From assembly GCA_963978545.1 (NCBI GenBank), contig OZ021721.1, positions 101,729,366-101,793,365 of the forward strand: a stretch of 64,000 bases of DNA, read 5' to 3'. Shown here piece after piece: positions 49,795 through 60,681 of the stretch. Source of the DNA: Linyphia triangularis (taxonomy: Eukaryota > Arthropoda > Arachnida > Araneae > Linyphiidae). The position numbers were made by a program, and so were the translations under genes. The notes beneath the pieces are model-generated. The model made no database searches. It saw only the letters and a list, made by a program, of their open reading frames with translations, and was not told where the DNA came from. Within the stretch, counting starts at the first letter, position 1; each line of letters opens with the position of its first letter.

Positions 49795-50352
49795 TTAAAG
49801 TATTCAATCAAATTACAACATTGCTAACAAACAGTTTCGTGTTCCTAAATTGAAGTTTTCCTCTTACTTTATTATTTAATTGATAAAAACAATCAAAACT
49901 AAATAATACGAATTTTGTCCATTGCTTTTGATTTTTGGAAAGTAATTATTTTAATGTTCATGATAAACACCATTCATACTTCACTTCCTTGTTTCAAGAC
50001 ATTTTCAAGTTTGCACAAATATGAATATTCACAAACTTTTTTAATAAATATCTCCAAACTATTAAGCATAACGCCACTTACGTTACAATAACAATCACTA
50101 TCCATCATTTTAGACAAGTAAGACTACGAGGTACACTTTTGAGACATAAATCATAAATGAACCCTTTTGTGACATACTTAGATTGTATGTATCTTTTTAG
50201 ATATAAATACTATTTATTAGCTGTAGTGAACACAAATATGAAGTTTCTGTATTTTTCCGAAGATTAAATCGACACTAATATGTAGTTTTTGCATTAATTT
50301 CTTGATTTTTGAAAAGTATTTATTTAGATGTTATTGAAGATTCCTTTGGAAT

Positions 50353-50913
50353 TAGAGATCGGAAATATAGATCAAAATAAATATCGATACTATATCGTTG
50401 CATAGAAAAAATATCGATAAAATATCGATACATGATTTTTTTAATTTGATTTTTAATTTTGCCAGAAATAAATTGGTGCAATAATTAAAAAAAAAAAGTA
50501 AATAATTTTCAATAGCTTTTAATGGTAACGCTGAATATTTAGCACAATATTATTACAATGTAAATAATTGAAAAATTAACAGAGGACACGTTGTTTCCAA
50601 TTTTATTTTAATTTTCAAAAGCCAGGGAGGTGCACCTCCCTGTACCTTCCTGTTGGCACCCATGATTATGGAGTGTATGTCAAAATATTGAACATTGGTT
50701 CCATTTTAACTGCCTCTCAGCCAAGTCTAATTTTTAATTTTGATGTTTTTGAAAAGGAATAAAGAAAATCGAAAAAACACATGGAACTACAAAGCGATCA
50801 TTAAAAAAAATTAAAATGTTTGAAAATATCGATATATCGGTGACTTTTATCGATATTTTTAATATCGATATTTAAAAAAAAATATCATCGTATCGCTATA
50901 TCGCCGACCACTA
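50353..50913. mobile_element. hAT-type MITE with perfect 8-bp target duplication
   Basis: TTTGGAAT occurs exactly at 50345-50352 and 50914-50921. Termini TAGAGATCGGAAATATAG and (complement) TAGTGGTCGGCGATATAG form an imperfect TIR. Six TATCGATA octamers lie in the sub-terminal regions (50382, 50412, 50423, 50827, 50848, 50863). A 20-base perfect palindrome, CAGGGAGGTGCACCTCCCTG, is at 50623-50642. No ORF. Confidence 0.92.
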
Positions 50914-51675
50914 TTTGGAATCCTTCCCTACTAGTTAAAGGTGTGAGAATTGTATACAATAACATTTTGTGTAATCCACTAATCTTTTCATAAATACCTA
51001 CAAAATATAATAAAAAATATCGTAGAATATGTTTAATAGCTCAGCAAATATATTAAAAACATCTCAGCATAAAATAATTTACTACACAATAACAGTCACT
51101 ATCCATTACTCTAGACAGACATTTTTGAGACATAAAAAATAAATCAAAAGTTTTTGTAGCATACTTAATTGCATATATTTTTTGATACATACTATCCATT
51201 CGGAGGACGAGATATTTTGCTTTCCTAAAATACACATTTTGATGCCTCTGATGAGCAACATACAGTCGTCATTGATTCATATACTGGACTTGGGTGTTAT
51301 TTACACTAAAATTTTTTATGATTATGTATATCCACTAAATATTTTTAATATTAACCAAAATATATAAAATAGAGTCACTAGGTTACAATAACAATGAGCA
51401 TCCAATACTATAGATAGATAAGACATTTAAGACATAAAACATAAATAAGTACTTTCATGACATATTTGATATATACTGTCCATTCATTTCACTAAAATTT
51501 TTTAGTTTCTCAAAATACACAACAAGAATTGCAATACTAATGAAGAGAATTAACCAAACCTCACCTACTCGTTTCGAAGAAATAAATATGCACTATAAAA
51601 TTTTGTAGTATGAATACATCAATTTTTTTTTTTTTTTTGTATTTTTCTAAAATCTACAGATCACAATAGCAAGTA

Positions 51676-52549
51676 GGGGAGACTTGTGTACCTAGGGCCA
51701 CCCCACTTTTAATGAATTATGTTTAGTTCTAAGTTTTTTTACTCACTTGGGTAAGTTGCAACACCCAATTGCTCTTTTGACAGCCATTTTGAAATCTTAG
51801 AGGAGAAAGCTGCGACAAGTTATAAGAGGAAAACGTTTTTATATGGTCTGCAGTAACTTTTGCTGCTCATGTCTATTATTGTTTTACAAAGTTAAGTCAA
51901 ATACTTTTTTTTAAATTCTGGTAAATAATTTTGTTTGTAACATTAAGTACTAAATGAGACGTTTAAATAAATACTTTCTCCATGTGCATTTTTAGAAGAA
52001 GACATTTTATACGAAATTACAAAGTCGTGAACCTAAGATCACGTAATTGCTTATTGTGTTCAAATTGCTAAAATCAAAATCTGTTGGTACTTCAATCAGT
52101 AATACATTCAGGGCATTTTTTTGGAATCAGTTTTCCAAGTCATGAAAATACTTGTAATTCACTAATAATGTGTCACATTGCAACTTATTATAGTTGTTAT
52201 ATAATAAACCAATGACTGATAATTACTTGATATTGTTTCTTTCATAAAACTCATCTGTGCATGTTTGTTTTCTATTCATTATGGACTGAAACCTCACTTA
52301 AAGAAAATGTCTCTATGTACATCAGCTACAGGCCCTAGGTATAACGAGGTCTTGTACCTAGAGCCATTTGTGAAATTTCTTTAAAATACATCTATTCGAC
52401 AAAATCTATTATTTTAAGTATTTATATTATTCCCAATGAGAAGTAATTACTATAACGATGTATGCATATCAGTTTCACATTTTTAAACTGCTCATTGGCT
52501 CATTTCTTGTGCATTGGAAAAAGGCGGCCCTATGCACAAAGGTCTCCCC
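51676..52549. mobile_element. 874-bp TIR element with GGGGAGAC ends
   Basis: The left end is GGGGAGACTTGTGTACC followed by TAGGGCC; the complement of the right end is GGGGAGACCTTTGTGCATAG followed by GGCC. It splits one of the ~290-bp repeat units. No clean target-site duplication or transposase frame is visible. The end resembles the GGAGACTTGGTACC end of the 7326-9536 element. Confidence 0.7.
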
Positions 52550-52650
52550 TGCTATCCATTACTTTAGACAGACCAGAGTTTTGAGGTATAAATCATAAAT
52601 GAACACTTTTGTGACATACTTGAATTACATAGATATATACTGTCAATTCA

Positions 52651-53106
52651 GTGTGCTGGATTTGTTGGTTCTACAAAAGACACAACAAGTCCACCAAATA
52701 TATCACTCCCAATTTCCCATTCAGTGAAGAGCGAGCGCATTCTTGCCCCCTTTACTTGGGAATAAGGAATCGATTTTGGTTCCTCCACGGAATTTTCCGC
52801 ATGAGAAACCAGCAGACTCTGCAGGAAAAAAGCCTATCTTCTCACCATTTACTGAAGAAAGTAAGAATTGAATATCCCTCTATTTTACCGCTTTTTATTC
52901 TCTTCCTCAGGGAAAAAAAAACTCCAAAGAAAAAAAATCCCCAACTTTTTACTTTTGGAAATTTTTTTTTTTATGAAAAGGAAGTTACCTCTGAGAGTAG
53001 TCCTCAGTTCAAAAATATTGTTCAACGTCACTTTCTTTCCCCCTCCTATTTCCCGATATGCAAATCGAAAAAGAAATTCGGAAATAGTTTTTCGAGAAGG
53101 AAGTGA
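52651..53106 (+). other. 151-codon ORF in a GC-richer block, doubtful coding
   Basis: The block at 52640-53130 has higher complexity than its neighbours and holds an uninterrupted frame from ATG to TGA. The product has two Cys near the start and a basic C-terminus (KSKKKFGNSFSRRK). It has no signal peptide, helix pair or motif that I recognise, and homopolymer runs inflate Lys and Phe. An octamer ATGCAAAT is at 53058-53065. It could be a conserved non-coding block, a 5' UTR or a chance frame. Confidence 0.2.
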
Positions 53107-53216
53107 AGTAGAACCACGATCCTGAACCGTTATTGTATAGCTGATTACAGGTTCTGTGAAATTGACTCCCGAGTATCACTCACAGAAACTCTTTCATGTC
53201 AAACCATCAGAGTTGG

Positions 53217-54000
53217 AACGTTTTAAAGTGTAAAGTAAGAGTAAGGATTTCAATCCAACTATAGTCAATTTTTATTTTCGCTAGTAAAATAAATTTACGG
53301 TGAAGTTTGTAAAGATTTTTCGCATGAGTCTGCGTTTTTATACGCAGGAATAGACTGGAAAGTTTTCCCAAAACGTATAATGTTTTTTACTTTGCCTTAA
53401 ACATGCCCCTTGTACTAAAAGGAGAGCTCATTTGTACATTATGCTAGTGTCAACCACTGTTGAAAAGCAGTTGTAATTTATGTTTGGTAAAAATTGTTAG
53501 GATGGTTTGGTTTGTACGTTCAACGACCTATTTTTGTGCACGATAACACCTAATCAGGACGGGATCTACAGCTTAACTTGGATTCCGAACCACGATGAAC
53601 ATCCATGCCTAATTCCAGGATTTGAACCCGAAACCTTTGGAATGTGAGGCCAGAGTGCTACCCCCACAGCCGTCAGATTGGCAACTGTTAGGACGAAAAT
53701 ATATAAACATTTTAAAGTATAAATTAAGAGTATATGGATTTTAATCTGACTATTATCAATTTTATTTCGACTAGTAAAATGCATTTAAGGTGCAGTTTTG
53801 GAAGATTTTACGCATGCGAGTTGCTTTTTTGTAAACAGGAATGAACTGCAAAGTATTCCACAAACGTATGAAGTTTTTAATTGGTTTAAACATGCCACGT
53901 GTGCCCAAAAGGGAGTTAATTTGAATATTATTCTAGTATCAGTATGTCAATTGCCCAGAAAAGACGTCGTAATTTAGGTTTTGATAAAAAGTTTTAGGAC
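53217..54000 (+). repeat. Tandem duplication (~290-bp unit) with a SINE at the junction
   Basis: Unit 1 (53217-53503) and unit 2 (about 53690-54000) share TTTTAAAGT(G/A)TAAA, CTAGTAAAAT, AAACATGCC and end with AAAAATTGTTAGGATG / AAAAAGTTTTAGGACG. I estimate 75-80 percent identity by eye. The interval between them is a SINE. Confidence 0.8.
53505..53688 (-). mobile_element. tRNA-derived SINE, second family
   Basis: The minus strand begins GCCAATCTGACGGCTGTGGG and shows A-box-like GGGGTAGCACTCTGG and B-box GGTTCAAATCC, then TTAGGCATGGATGTTCATCG. The seven-base loop CTCACAT would carry a CAC (Val-like) anticodon; that is inference. Flanks TTGTTAGGATG and CTGTTAGGACG may be an imperfect target duplication. 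It differs from family 1 in head and body but shares the TTAGGCATGG word after the tRNA part. Confidence 0.8.
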
Positions 54001-56058
54001 GAAGTTTTACTTGAAAAATAGAAACTCCTTGGAGCTTTCAGAATGACTATATTTAACTGTTAAATATTCGGAATTTTTTATTATTAAATATCCTTTCGAA
54101 TTTAAAATAATACGTTCAAAATTAAAACTTTGAAAAAATGAATGTGAAGTTTGAAAAATAATTAAAATAAAGAAATATTTATATACCTGTAGTATTAAAT
54201 ATGTCTTTATAATGTGAAATGTGAGATTTTCAAAGACTAAATTATATAAAATAGCAATAATGCATTGTAAGTATAATTTAAAGCATAAAACTTTAATAAT
54301 TTGTCTTGGAATCATCTATTTTGTAGTGACAATTGTAACGTAATTTTTAGTCAAAATACAAAAGTATAAAGGTTAAAAATCAAAGCATTTCTTTTTGAAA
54401 ACATTCATGTCAATAAATTTATCCCAAATAAGTACAAACAGCCAATCAAAAACTACATAACTTATAATAAGTTCTATCTAAATCAAATCAATGTTCATAA
54501 ACTCAATTTATGTTGTCAGGAATAAAACGAGTAGTTTCAATTCCTCCCTATAAATTTTAAAACTCGGAAGTAAAGTATTATTTAATCAAATTGTTCTCTC
54601 AATTGGAAACCGATTTATCGCTTTCCTGAATTTCCTTATTTGCCTGTCTCTTACTTTATTACCGAGAGAATAGTTTCAAACGTCGAATAATAAAACAAAA
54701 TAGAAAATAAAATTTTCTTTCGGATTGCAGTGGCATAATTGAAAAACGCAACACTGCATGTAATGTTAGCATTTAATGTGAAATAATCTTGGTAATTAAG
54801 GAGGTGTCATATAGAACTAGTTTAAATTGACCTTTTAATAAAAATTAGAAAAAAGTCTGTTTTACTAACTCAGTGCTGAAAAAAGAACGGCTGGGAATTA
54901 TCTTGGTGTATGCCAATGTATTTTTTATTTATGTGTAATGCGTGTTTCAGTTATTTCTTCTTTTTTTAATATATTTTTGTAGTTTTGAAGCGAGTGATAT
55001 AGGCAAGATTACAAATAAAAATTTACATATTAGTAAATTCATTCCGGTGAGAGTATTTAAGTTGAATTGAAATAGTACAGTCATTTTATTTACTTATAAA
55101 GAATATTATAAAAGTAGACTTTCAAAATATTGTCACAGTTCAGCAAGGAAACTGTTTAATTATTGACTTCAAATTGAAAATATTCATTGAAAAATATACA
55201 AACCTTATTTTTGTTTATACGACTGCTATAACAACCTTACATCACAATATATTTATGTATAAAATTATAAAATTGAGCATGAAATTTATACACACTAGAA
55301 ATTAATAAGATTTTTTTTTTTTAAGTAAATCATTTTATTTGTAATTAAAACTATTCCTCTGGAAAATAAGAATTCAAAATGATATTTACTAATTAAGGAA
55401 TTACTTAATAAGGATATTACTTATTTCAGGAAATTTATTATTGATCTAACTTCTTCAGGTTTTATTTACAATTTTGTCTTTCACAATAAATTAAACGACA
55501 ATGTTTAATTAGTTTTTCATAAATTTTATATGGACTTTGCCCAATTTGAAACCTATCATAACATTAAAATTTATTATTTTTCGATAACCTCTTTCCAATC
55601 TTTTATTAAAATAAAATGAAAAAGAAATTCTTACTCAACATGCTTAACTCAACAAGTGACTATACACTAATCTGTTCACACACACACACTGACCAATCAA
55701 ATTTTTGGAATCTTAAAGTATATATGGACATGTGATACTCTTGCAGAGTCAACAAAAAATAAATGGCGGTGCTTAAAATTCGAGCAAAGTCCTTACCAGT
55801 TTGGCGCGATTCATCCATCACCACTTTCAATATCGCCTTCCATTGACACTTCTACTTTAACAGGAGAATAAGCACTCGAAGTTTATAAAAGTGATGAACA
55901 GCCTTACCTTCACTTATCACTAGAAATTCGGGTGTCACTTAAAGCTTCCATTTCGTGAAAGCGAGGGTACTGGGCTTACTATAAATTCATTTCCAACTTC
56001 ACTTATCAATATTGTTTTTGTTTTTTTGCAAAGAACAATGTATATTTATTGTTTTTAT
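54001..56058. other. Intergenic DNA with a promoter-like patch
   Basis: AT-rich to about 55640, then a short (CA)n run near 55678-55690 followed by a GC-richer patch (55690-55990) containing CCAAT and TATAAAAG (near 55883). No ORF follows it. It could be an LTR fragment or a promoter of something not recognised. Confidence 0.4.
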
Positions 56059-56060
56059 TA

Positions 56061-56633
56061 CACAGTGTGTCCATTAAGTCCTGATGCACTTTGACCGCTC
56101 ACAGGAATTCAACGAAAGAAGATAGAAATGGGAAATCTTCACCAAACGAAAGGAAAACTCTCCAAGTTTCGTGCATATTCAATGAAGTTTGATGTGGCTT
56201 CCATTTTAGATGTGTGTGGCCCTACAGACATCTAAACAATATTCAAGTTCTTCCCACACACCGTTAAGGACGTCTGGTGAAACAGAGGAAATAACGTCTG
56301 TGATTCTCTGTTTCAAATGATTAACGTCGTTGATACGATCGCTGTACACATGCTGCTTCACCACACCAAGTTACCCATAAGTAAAAGCTAAGGGGTGTCA
56401 GATCCAGGGATCATTGTGGCCATAACTTGACAGAACCCCTGCTTCTCCATCACTGGGGGAATGTTGTATCCACAGGTATTGCCTCATCACCTGTGTGTGC
56501 TCACGCTTGCACATAATACTACGTAAACTTGGAGAGTTTTCCTTTTACTTGGTGCAGATTTCACATTTCTATCTTGTTTTAATGACTTCCTGTGGCAGGT
56601 CAAAAGTGCACCTTGGCTTTACGGACACACTGT
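56061..56633 (-). mobile_element. Deleted IS630/Tc1-mariner-type transposon
   Basis: Ends share ACAGTGTGTCC and continue as a long imperfect TIR of about 110 bases; GGAAAACTCTCCAAGTTT and AAACTTGGAGAGTTTTCC are its best conserved part. TA is next to the left end and TATA next to the right, so the exact last base is ambiguous. The interior holds a minus-strand transposase tail. Confidence 0.9.
56165..56430 (-). pseudogene. IS630-superfamily transposase, C-terminal remnant
   Basis: The minus strand reads RSLDLTPLSFYLWV, which corresponds to the SPDL.P.DF.LWG motif around the last catalytic acidic residue, and after a frameshift VKQHVYSDRINDVNHLKQRI followed by a tail containing SPDVLNGVWEELEYCLDVC. 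This layout (motif, then KSRVY-like segment, then leucine-rich helix ending RLDVC) is typical of Tc3/mariner-like transposases in arthropods. Everything N-terminal, including the first two catalytic Asp residues and DNA-binding domain, is absent. Confidence 0.88.
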
Positions 56634-56639
56634 ATAATT

Positions 56640-58155
56640 TTGATTTGTAACTCGCAACAATGCGTAGTCTAAATAATCTAAGCAATCTAGCACTCTAAAA
56701 GCTAAACAATCTAAACACTTGAAAAGTTATGGTAATTTTGGTTTTGTGTAGTTTAAGTAGGATAGGTAAAATACATATAACATAATTACTCACTGCTCTA
56801 CAACTGTTTGGTTGGTGCTTTAAAAGTCTTATTTAATGTATCCCTTTATTTTAGTACAACCACAATAAATTTCTATTAACCTATTTCAATTAATAAGATA
56901 AATTGAAATATCCTTGCCTTAGTTTGTCTTACAATACTTTTGCTTTTTTGACGTGTGTCATAATATCTTATGAGCCGTTTATCTTTCGACTTATTAATTT
57001 GTAGTTTCTTTTCTTATTATACAAAACCTTTCTGTAGGGATTTAGAAAAGTTTCTGTATGGTTTTGGTTCATAGAAAATTTCTGATAATTATATTTTTTC
57101 AGTTGAAATCTGTCTTATAAATGACATTTATAATTAGGGAAGAGTAAAAAGCGTGACTTAATTTATCTCTTTTTTGTGGTAACCATAGGCACTGTTGAAA
57201 TAAGATCGTGAAGTAGCTCTCTAAAGAACATTTTGCTATAAAAGTTTATTTTATACACACATTTAAATAAAACTCATCAATTTAATAGTTTGTATAATAA
57301 ATGCAATATTAAGATAATTATATTTAAGTATTTCATTAAAAGTTGTGTAAAGATGTATTTATATTCTAACTCAATTTACCGAAAAATACAATTTTTTAAA
57401 ACCAATTAATAATTTAAATTTCCCATTTAAACTAAATAGTAATTTAACAGTTTTAAATCAACCATTGTAAAAAAAAACCTTCCTTAGTCAACTAAACTTA
57501 AAATTACTACATTTAATTCCACTTATATTTTTAGGACTCTCCTCACTACCTACTAATTCCCATAAGAAGTATACTAAATTATTCCTTTTTGAAATGCCAG
57601 TCGTAAATGTTCAATTCCAGATAAAGCGCCTAATTTTCTACGAGAAATCTGTGTACTTATCTTTACCTATCTAAACCAATGTCATGAAGTTGCTTTAGTG
57701 TATTTTAATAGAAGTTATAAATTGCGATATCATACTCATGGGGATGGTTTATGGGAAAAATTCCCAATTCACATATATCGGTTAGTTTAGTATATTATAA
57801 TGAAACATTGAAATATAATTTTTTTATGATGGTATAAATGTGTTATTATTATAAATTTAATTTTTTATTATTCTTACCAATATTAACATTCTACATTAAC
57901 ACATGGGAATCAACTCGATAAAATAATTCAAAATAAAGTCTATTATTGCATTCACTTGTCCAACGTGAATACAATTGGACTGCAGAAGGACCAATAATAA
58001 CAATAATACAATTGACATCAATTCTATGATAATATTTTGTATCTCTAAATAATGATATACAAATGCATGGTATTTTTTTAGAAGGAAGTTAGAGGAAATA
58101 TTACTGAACGTTAAATTGAAGTCAATGTTACCTTTAAATAATGAATGAAAATCAA
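56640..58155. other. AT-rich intergenic DNA, no gene seen
   Basis: No supported feature. Confidence 0.55.
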
Positions 58156-58159
58156 TTAA

Positions 58160-58519
58160 CCCTTTAGCGCATGAATTTCGATTTTATTTCTGATTTTAAT
58201 GACATTTGGTCCGGGACGTCTTTATGTGTAATGTAGAAAAATGATAGAGTATACTTCTTTTTTGCAAAACAATATTTATTTTAACTTTTGTAAGTGGTTA
58301 CGTCATGAAACCACAATGCAAGTAACAATAAACATAAATCACATACCCAATAAAATTTTGTCTGCCTAAAAAAATTGCACTTTGTTTCAGGTCATACAAA
58401 ATTGAAAAATTACATAGATTATTTATGATATATTATGTGGTTTCACTTTAAAACCAGTCTGTAAATAGAAAATAATAATTTAAAGTGTTTTCTGTGTGGA
58501 ATCACTATGCATCAATGGG
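58160..58519. mobile_element. Possible piggyBac-like MITE, right target site decayed
   Basis: TTAA at 58156-58159 is followed by CCCTTTAGCGCATGAATT. The complement of the right edge reads CCCATTGATGCATAGTGATT, a partial TIR match, next to TTTAG where TTAA would be expected. The interior is AT-rich with no ORF. Confidence 0.45.
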
Positions 58520-58637
58520 TTTAGGTTCATATGAAGCAACAAAGAAGCACAATCATTAAATTACTTGCATAAATATACCTTTAAACCTTATATGAATTTC
58601 ATTAAAAGGTTAGGTTTGCAAAAGGTAATGAAATTAA

Positions 58638-59345
58638 GGTATACATATACAATTGAGATGATTTTTTTATATTTTTTTTGCTAGAATTTCAAACTTTTTT
58701 GGCAGTATGTCAGAATTAAAAATGATACATTTTTGTATATAAACTTTTTTCCCCGTTAATTTTTTAATTAACTAATTGCAATTAAAATGACTAATTAGGA
58801 CGCCATTCGAACATAAATAAACTTGTAATTAACTTAGAGATATTATTTTTATTACAAATAAAATATATTATATTGATGCATGTTCCATATAGAACTTTGA
58901 ATTTGGATTCAATATTCATTTAATTATAAGTCTTTGAATAAAAAGTTTGAAAAAATACATAGTTTTTAACAAAAAATTAAGATTAAAATCGATATAATTT
59001 TTTTTTATAACAATATCTATAAGATTCTAGATGAAAACACATTCATAAATATTCTCTACAAAACAAAATTAGAATTTCGTAAATCGGACCATTTATAATG
59101 CAGTTATGACCGTTGGCGTAAAGTCATATAACACCAAAATGTCATTCTTCAGAAAACGCGTTTAAAATTTACAAAACTTATAAGTGTAATACAAAACAGG
59201 TTCACAAAATTCACTGTAATTAAAAAAATAATTTGAATCTAAGAAAGAAATTGCCATCATTTTAAAGGTATTGAATTCGGGAATATTTTGAAATAAAAAC
59301 GCATACTTTAGTCTAACTTTGCAATTCCTAATGTATATGTGTACC
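58638..59345 (-). mobile_element. TTAA-flanked element, family A, copy 4
   Basis: 708 bp, TTAA at 58634-58637 and 59346-59349, starting GGTATACATATACAATTGAG. It has the same orientation as copy 3. The 67-codon reverse frame at 59162-59365 overlaps its right end and has no counterpart in the other copies. Confidence 0.92.
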
Positions 59346-59349
59346 TTAA

Positions 59350-60169
59350 TATACGTGGAACACAAACAATAGCTAAGACGTATTTTTCATTTAATATTCC
59401 TTAGCTCATATCACTCCTTTTTGTGTCTTACATTGATTACAAAACCTTACCTGTAATAGCAAAATGTAATATTAATGTCAATCTTTATTTTTGTAACTTT
59501 TCGGAGACAGATGGAACTCCCTGCCGGGAAACCTACATTATTTGAAACCATTAACCAACCGCGTTTTATACCATCACTGAAAGTATCTGCTTAGCAGGGG
59601 TCAGCTGTTTCTCATCACAAGTTTTCACGAGGCATCACAATGGCTCCAAAATGAGCATCTGACTCATTAAGGAAGACAATTACCAGCCATCTTTTCTCAG
59701 ACGACATTTCCAACAGTTTGAGATACGACATTTACCGTGTATGGGATGAACACTGGGCAATTGGTTGCTATCGATTTTAACTATTGTTTTATTTCAAATT
59801 CAACAGTTTTAAAGTTTTTTGTTTTTTGTTTAATAGAAGTAATTAACTGTGGTTTATTAACTAGGTGAATGACAAGAAAGAAACATAGTTGTTGATCAAA
59901 TTCTATCATTTTTAAATTTACGGTGCATTAAAATAAAGTTAATTTAGATTTTGGAGGATTCCTAAAAAGCAATATTATTTGGTGTTACCTAATGTAAATT
60001 AAAAGTTAAGAAATAATAATTGCTTAATATTGGAAAAAAATAATAAGATTTTGTGCCAAATCTTTTAATGAATGTCGAATATTTTTAGTTTTTAATGCAT
60101 TAATGATACGATGTTTTCTTGTGAAATAAAGTTTCTTTATATTCATTTGTCTAGTAGTAACAATGTATA
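59350..60169. other. Intergenic DNA with a GC-richer patch, no gene seen
   Basis: 59500-59770 has balanced composition and unique-looking sequence (for example CCCTGCCGGGAAACC) but no sizeable ORF. The rest is AT-rich. Confidence 0.45.
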
Positions 60170-60171
60170 TA

Positions 60172-60679
60172 CAGGGTGTCCCACAAATGACCGACGATTT
60201 GAAAAATCAATTAAAAATAACATAAAACTGAAGGCGATAGAAATATGCGGTTTCCAATGCATTTATTGCATTTTTATATGCTTTTTTTTATGCTTAAATT
60301 ACCAGGGAATTTATTATCTCCAATTTTCAAAATTAGTTACAAAAGTTGCCAACAGATGGCGCTGCTATTCACTACAATGCATTTCTGCCACTTGTCAGAA
60401 CATTCCAACTGAAATGTTCTCACGGGCGTCTACGAATTTTGTCCTCAGACTACTCCACGTTGTTGCTGCAAACGGTGGTTATTTTGAAAACATTGTTTTG
60501 TAGTTTTTCTAGTCATTAGCGCCATCTGTTGGTAACTTATGTAACTAATTTTGAAAAATGGTGAGAATAAATTCCCTGGTAATTTAAGCATAATGCACCA
60601 AACCGCATATTTCTATCAACTTCCGGTTTTTTTTTTAAATTGATTTTTCAATTTTTTCGGTCATTTGTGGGACACCCTG
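60172..60679 (+). mobile_element. Tc1-mariner-type element with long TIRs and transposase tail
   Basis: Begins CAGGGTGTCCCACAAATGAC and ends with its complement; TA flanks at 60170-60171 and 60680-60681. TIR arms of roughly 160-190 bases reach inward to AACAGATGGCGCTG near 60354 and its partner CGCCATCTGTTGG near 60520. The 508-bp element is an internal deletion derivative. Confidence 0.93.
60384..60503 (+). pseudogene. Transposase extreme C-terminus inside 60172-60679
   Basis: The plus strand encodes about 39 residues including NIPTEMFSRASTNFVLRL and a terminal GGYFENIVL before TAG. This arrangement (Arg-rich helix followed by HV..A.GG.FE..L) is the standard C-terminus of Tc3/mariner-type transposases. 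No catalytic residue remains, so the 130-codon frame starting at 60111 is not a gene. Confidence 0.85.
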
Positions 60680-60681
60680 TA

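Larger units (their letters stand above)
50086..52640. repeat. Degenerate ~290-bp repeat units, interrupted by two transposons
   Basis: The word pair ACAATAACA...CTATCCATTACT and GAGACATAAATCATAAATGA recurs near 50086, 51083 and 51384, and once more split between 51665 and 52553. The last two spacings are about 300 and 280 bases. Larger gaps are explained by the insertions at 50353-50913 and 51676-52549. Confidence 0.65.

Noticed and set aside
55690..55990. Promoter with CCAAT and TATAAAAG
   Set aside because: No ORF or exon-like sequence follows within several hundred bases, so I list it only as a promoter-like patch.
60111..60503. 130-codon ORF as an intact gene
   Set aside because: Only the last ~39 codons resemble a transposase C-terminus; the upstream part is TIR sequence.
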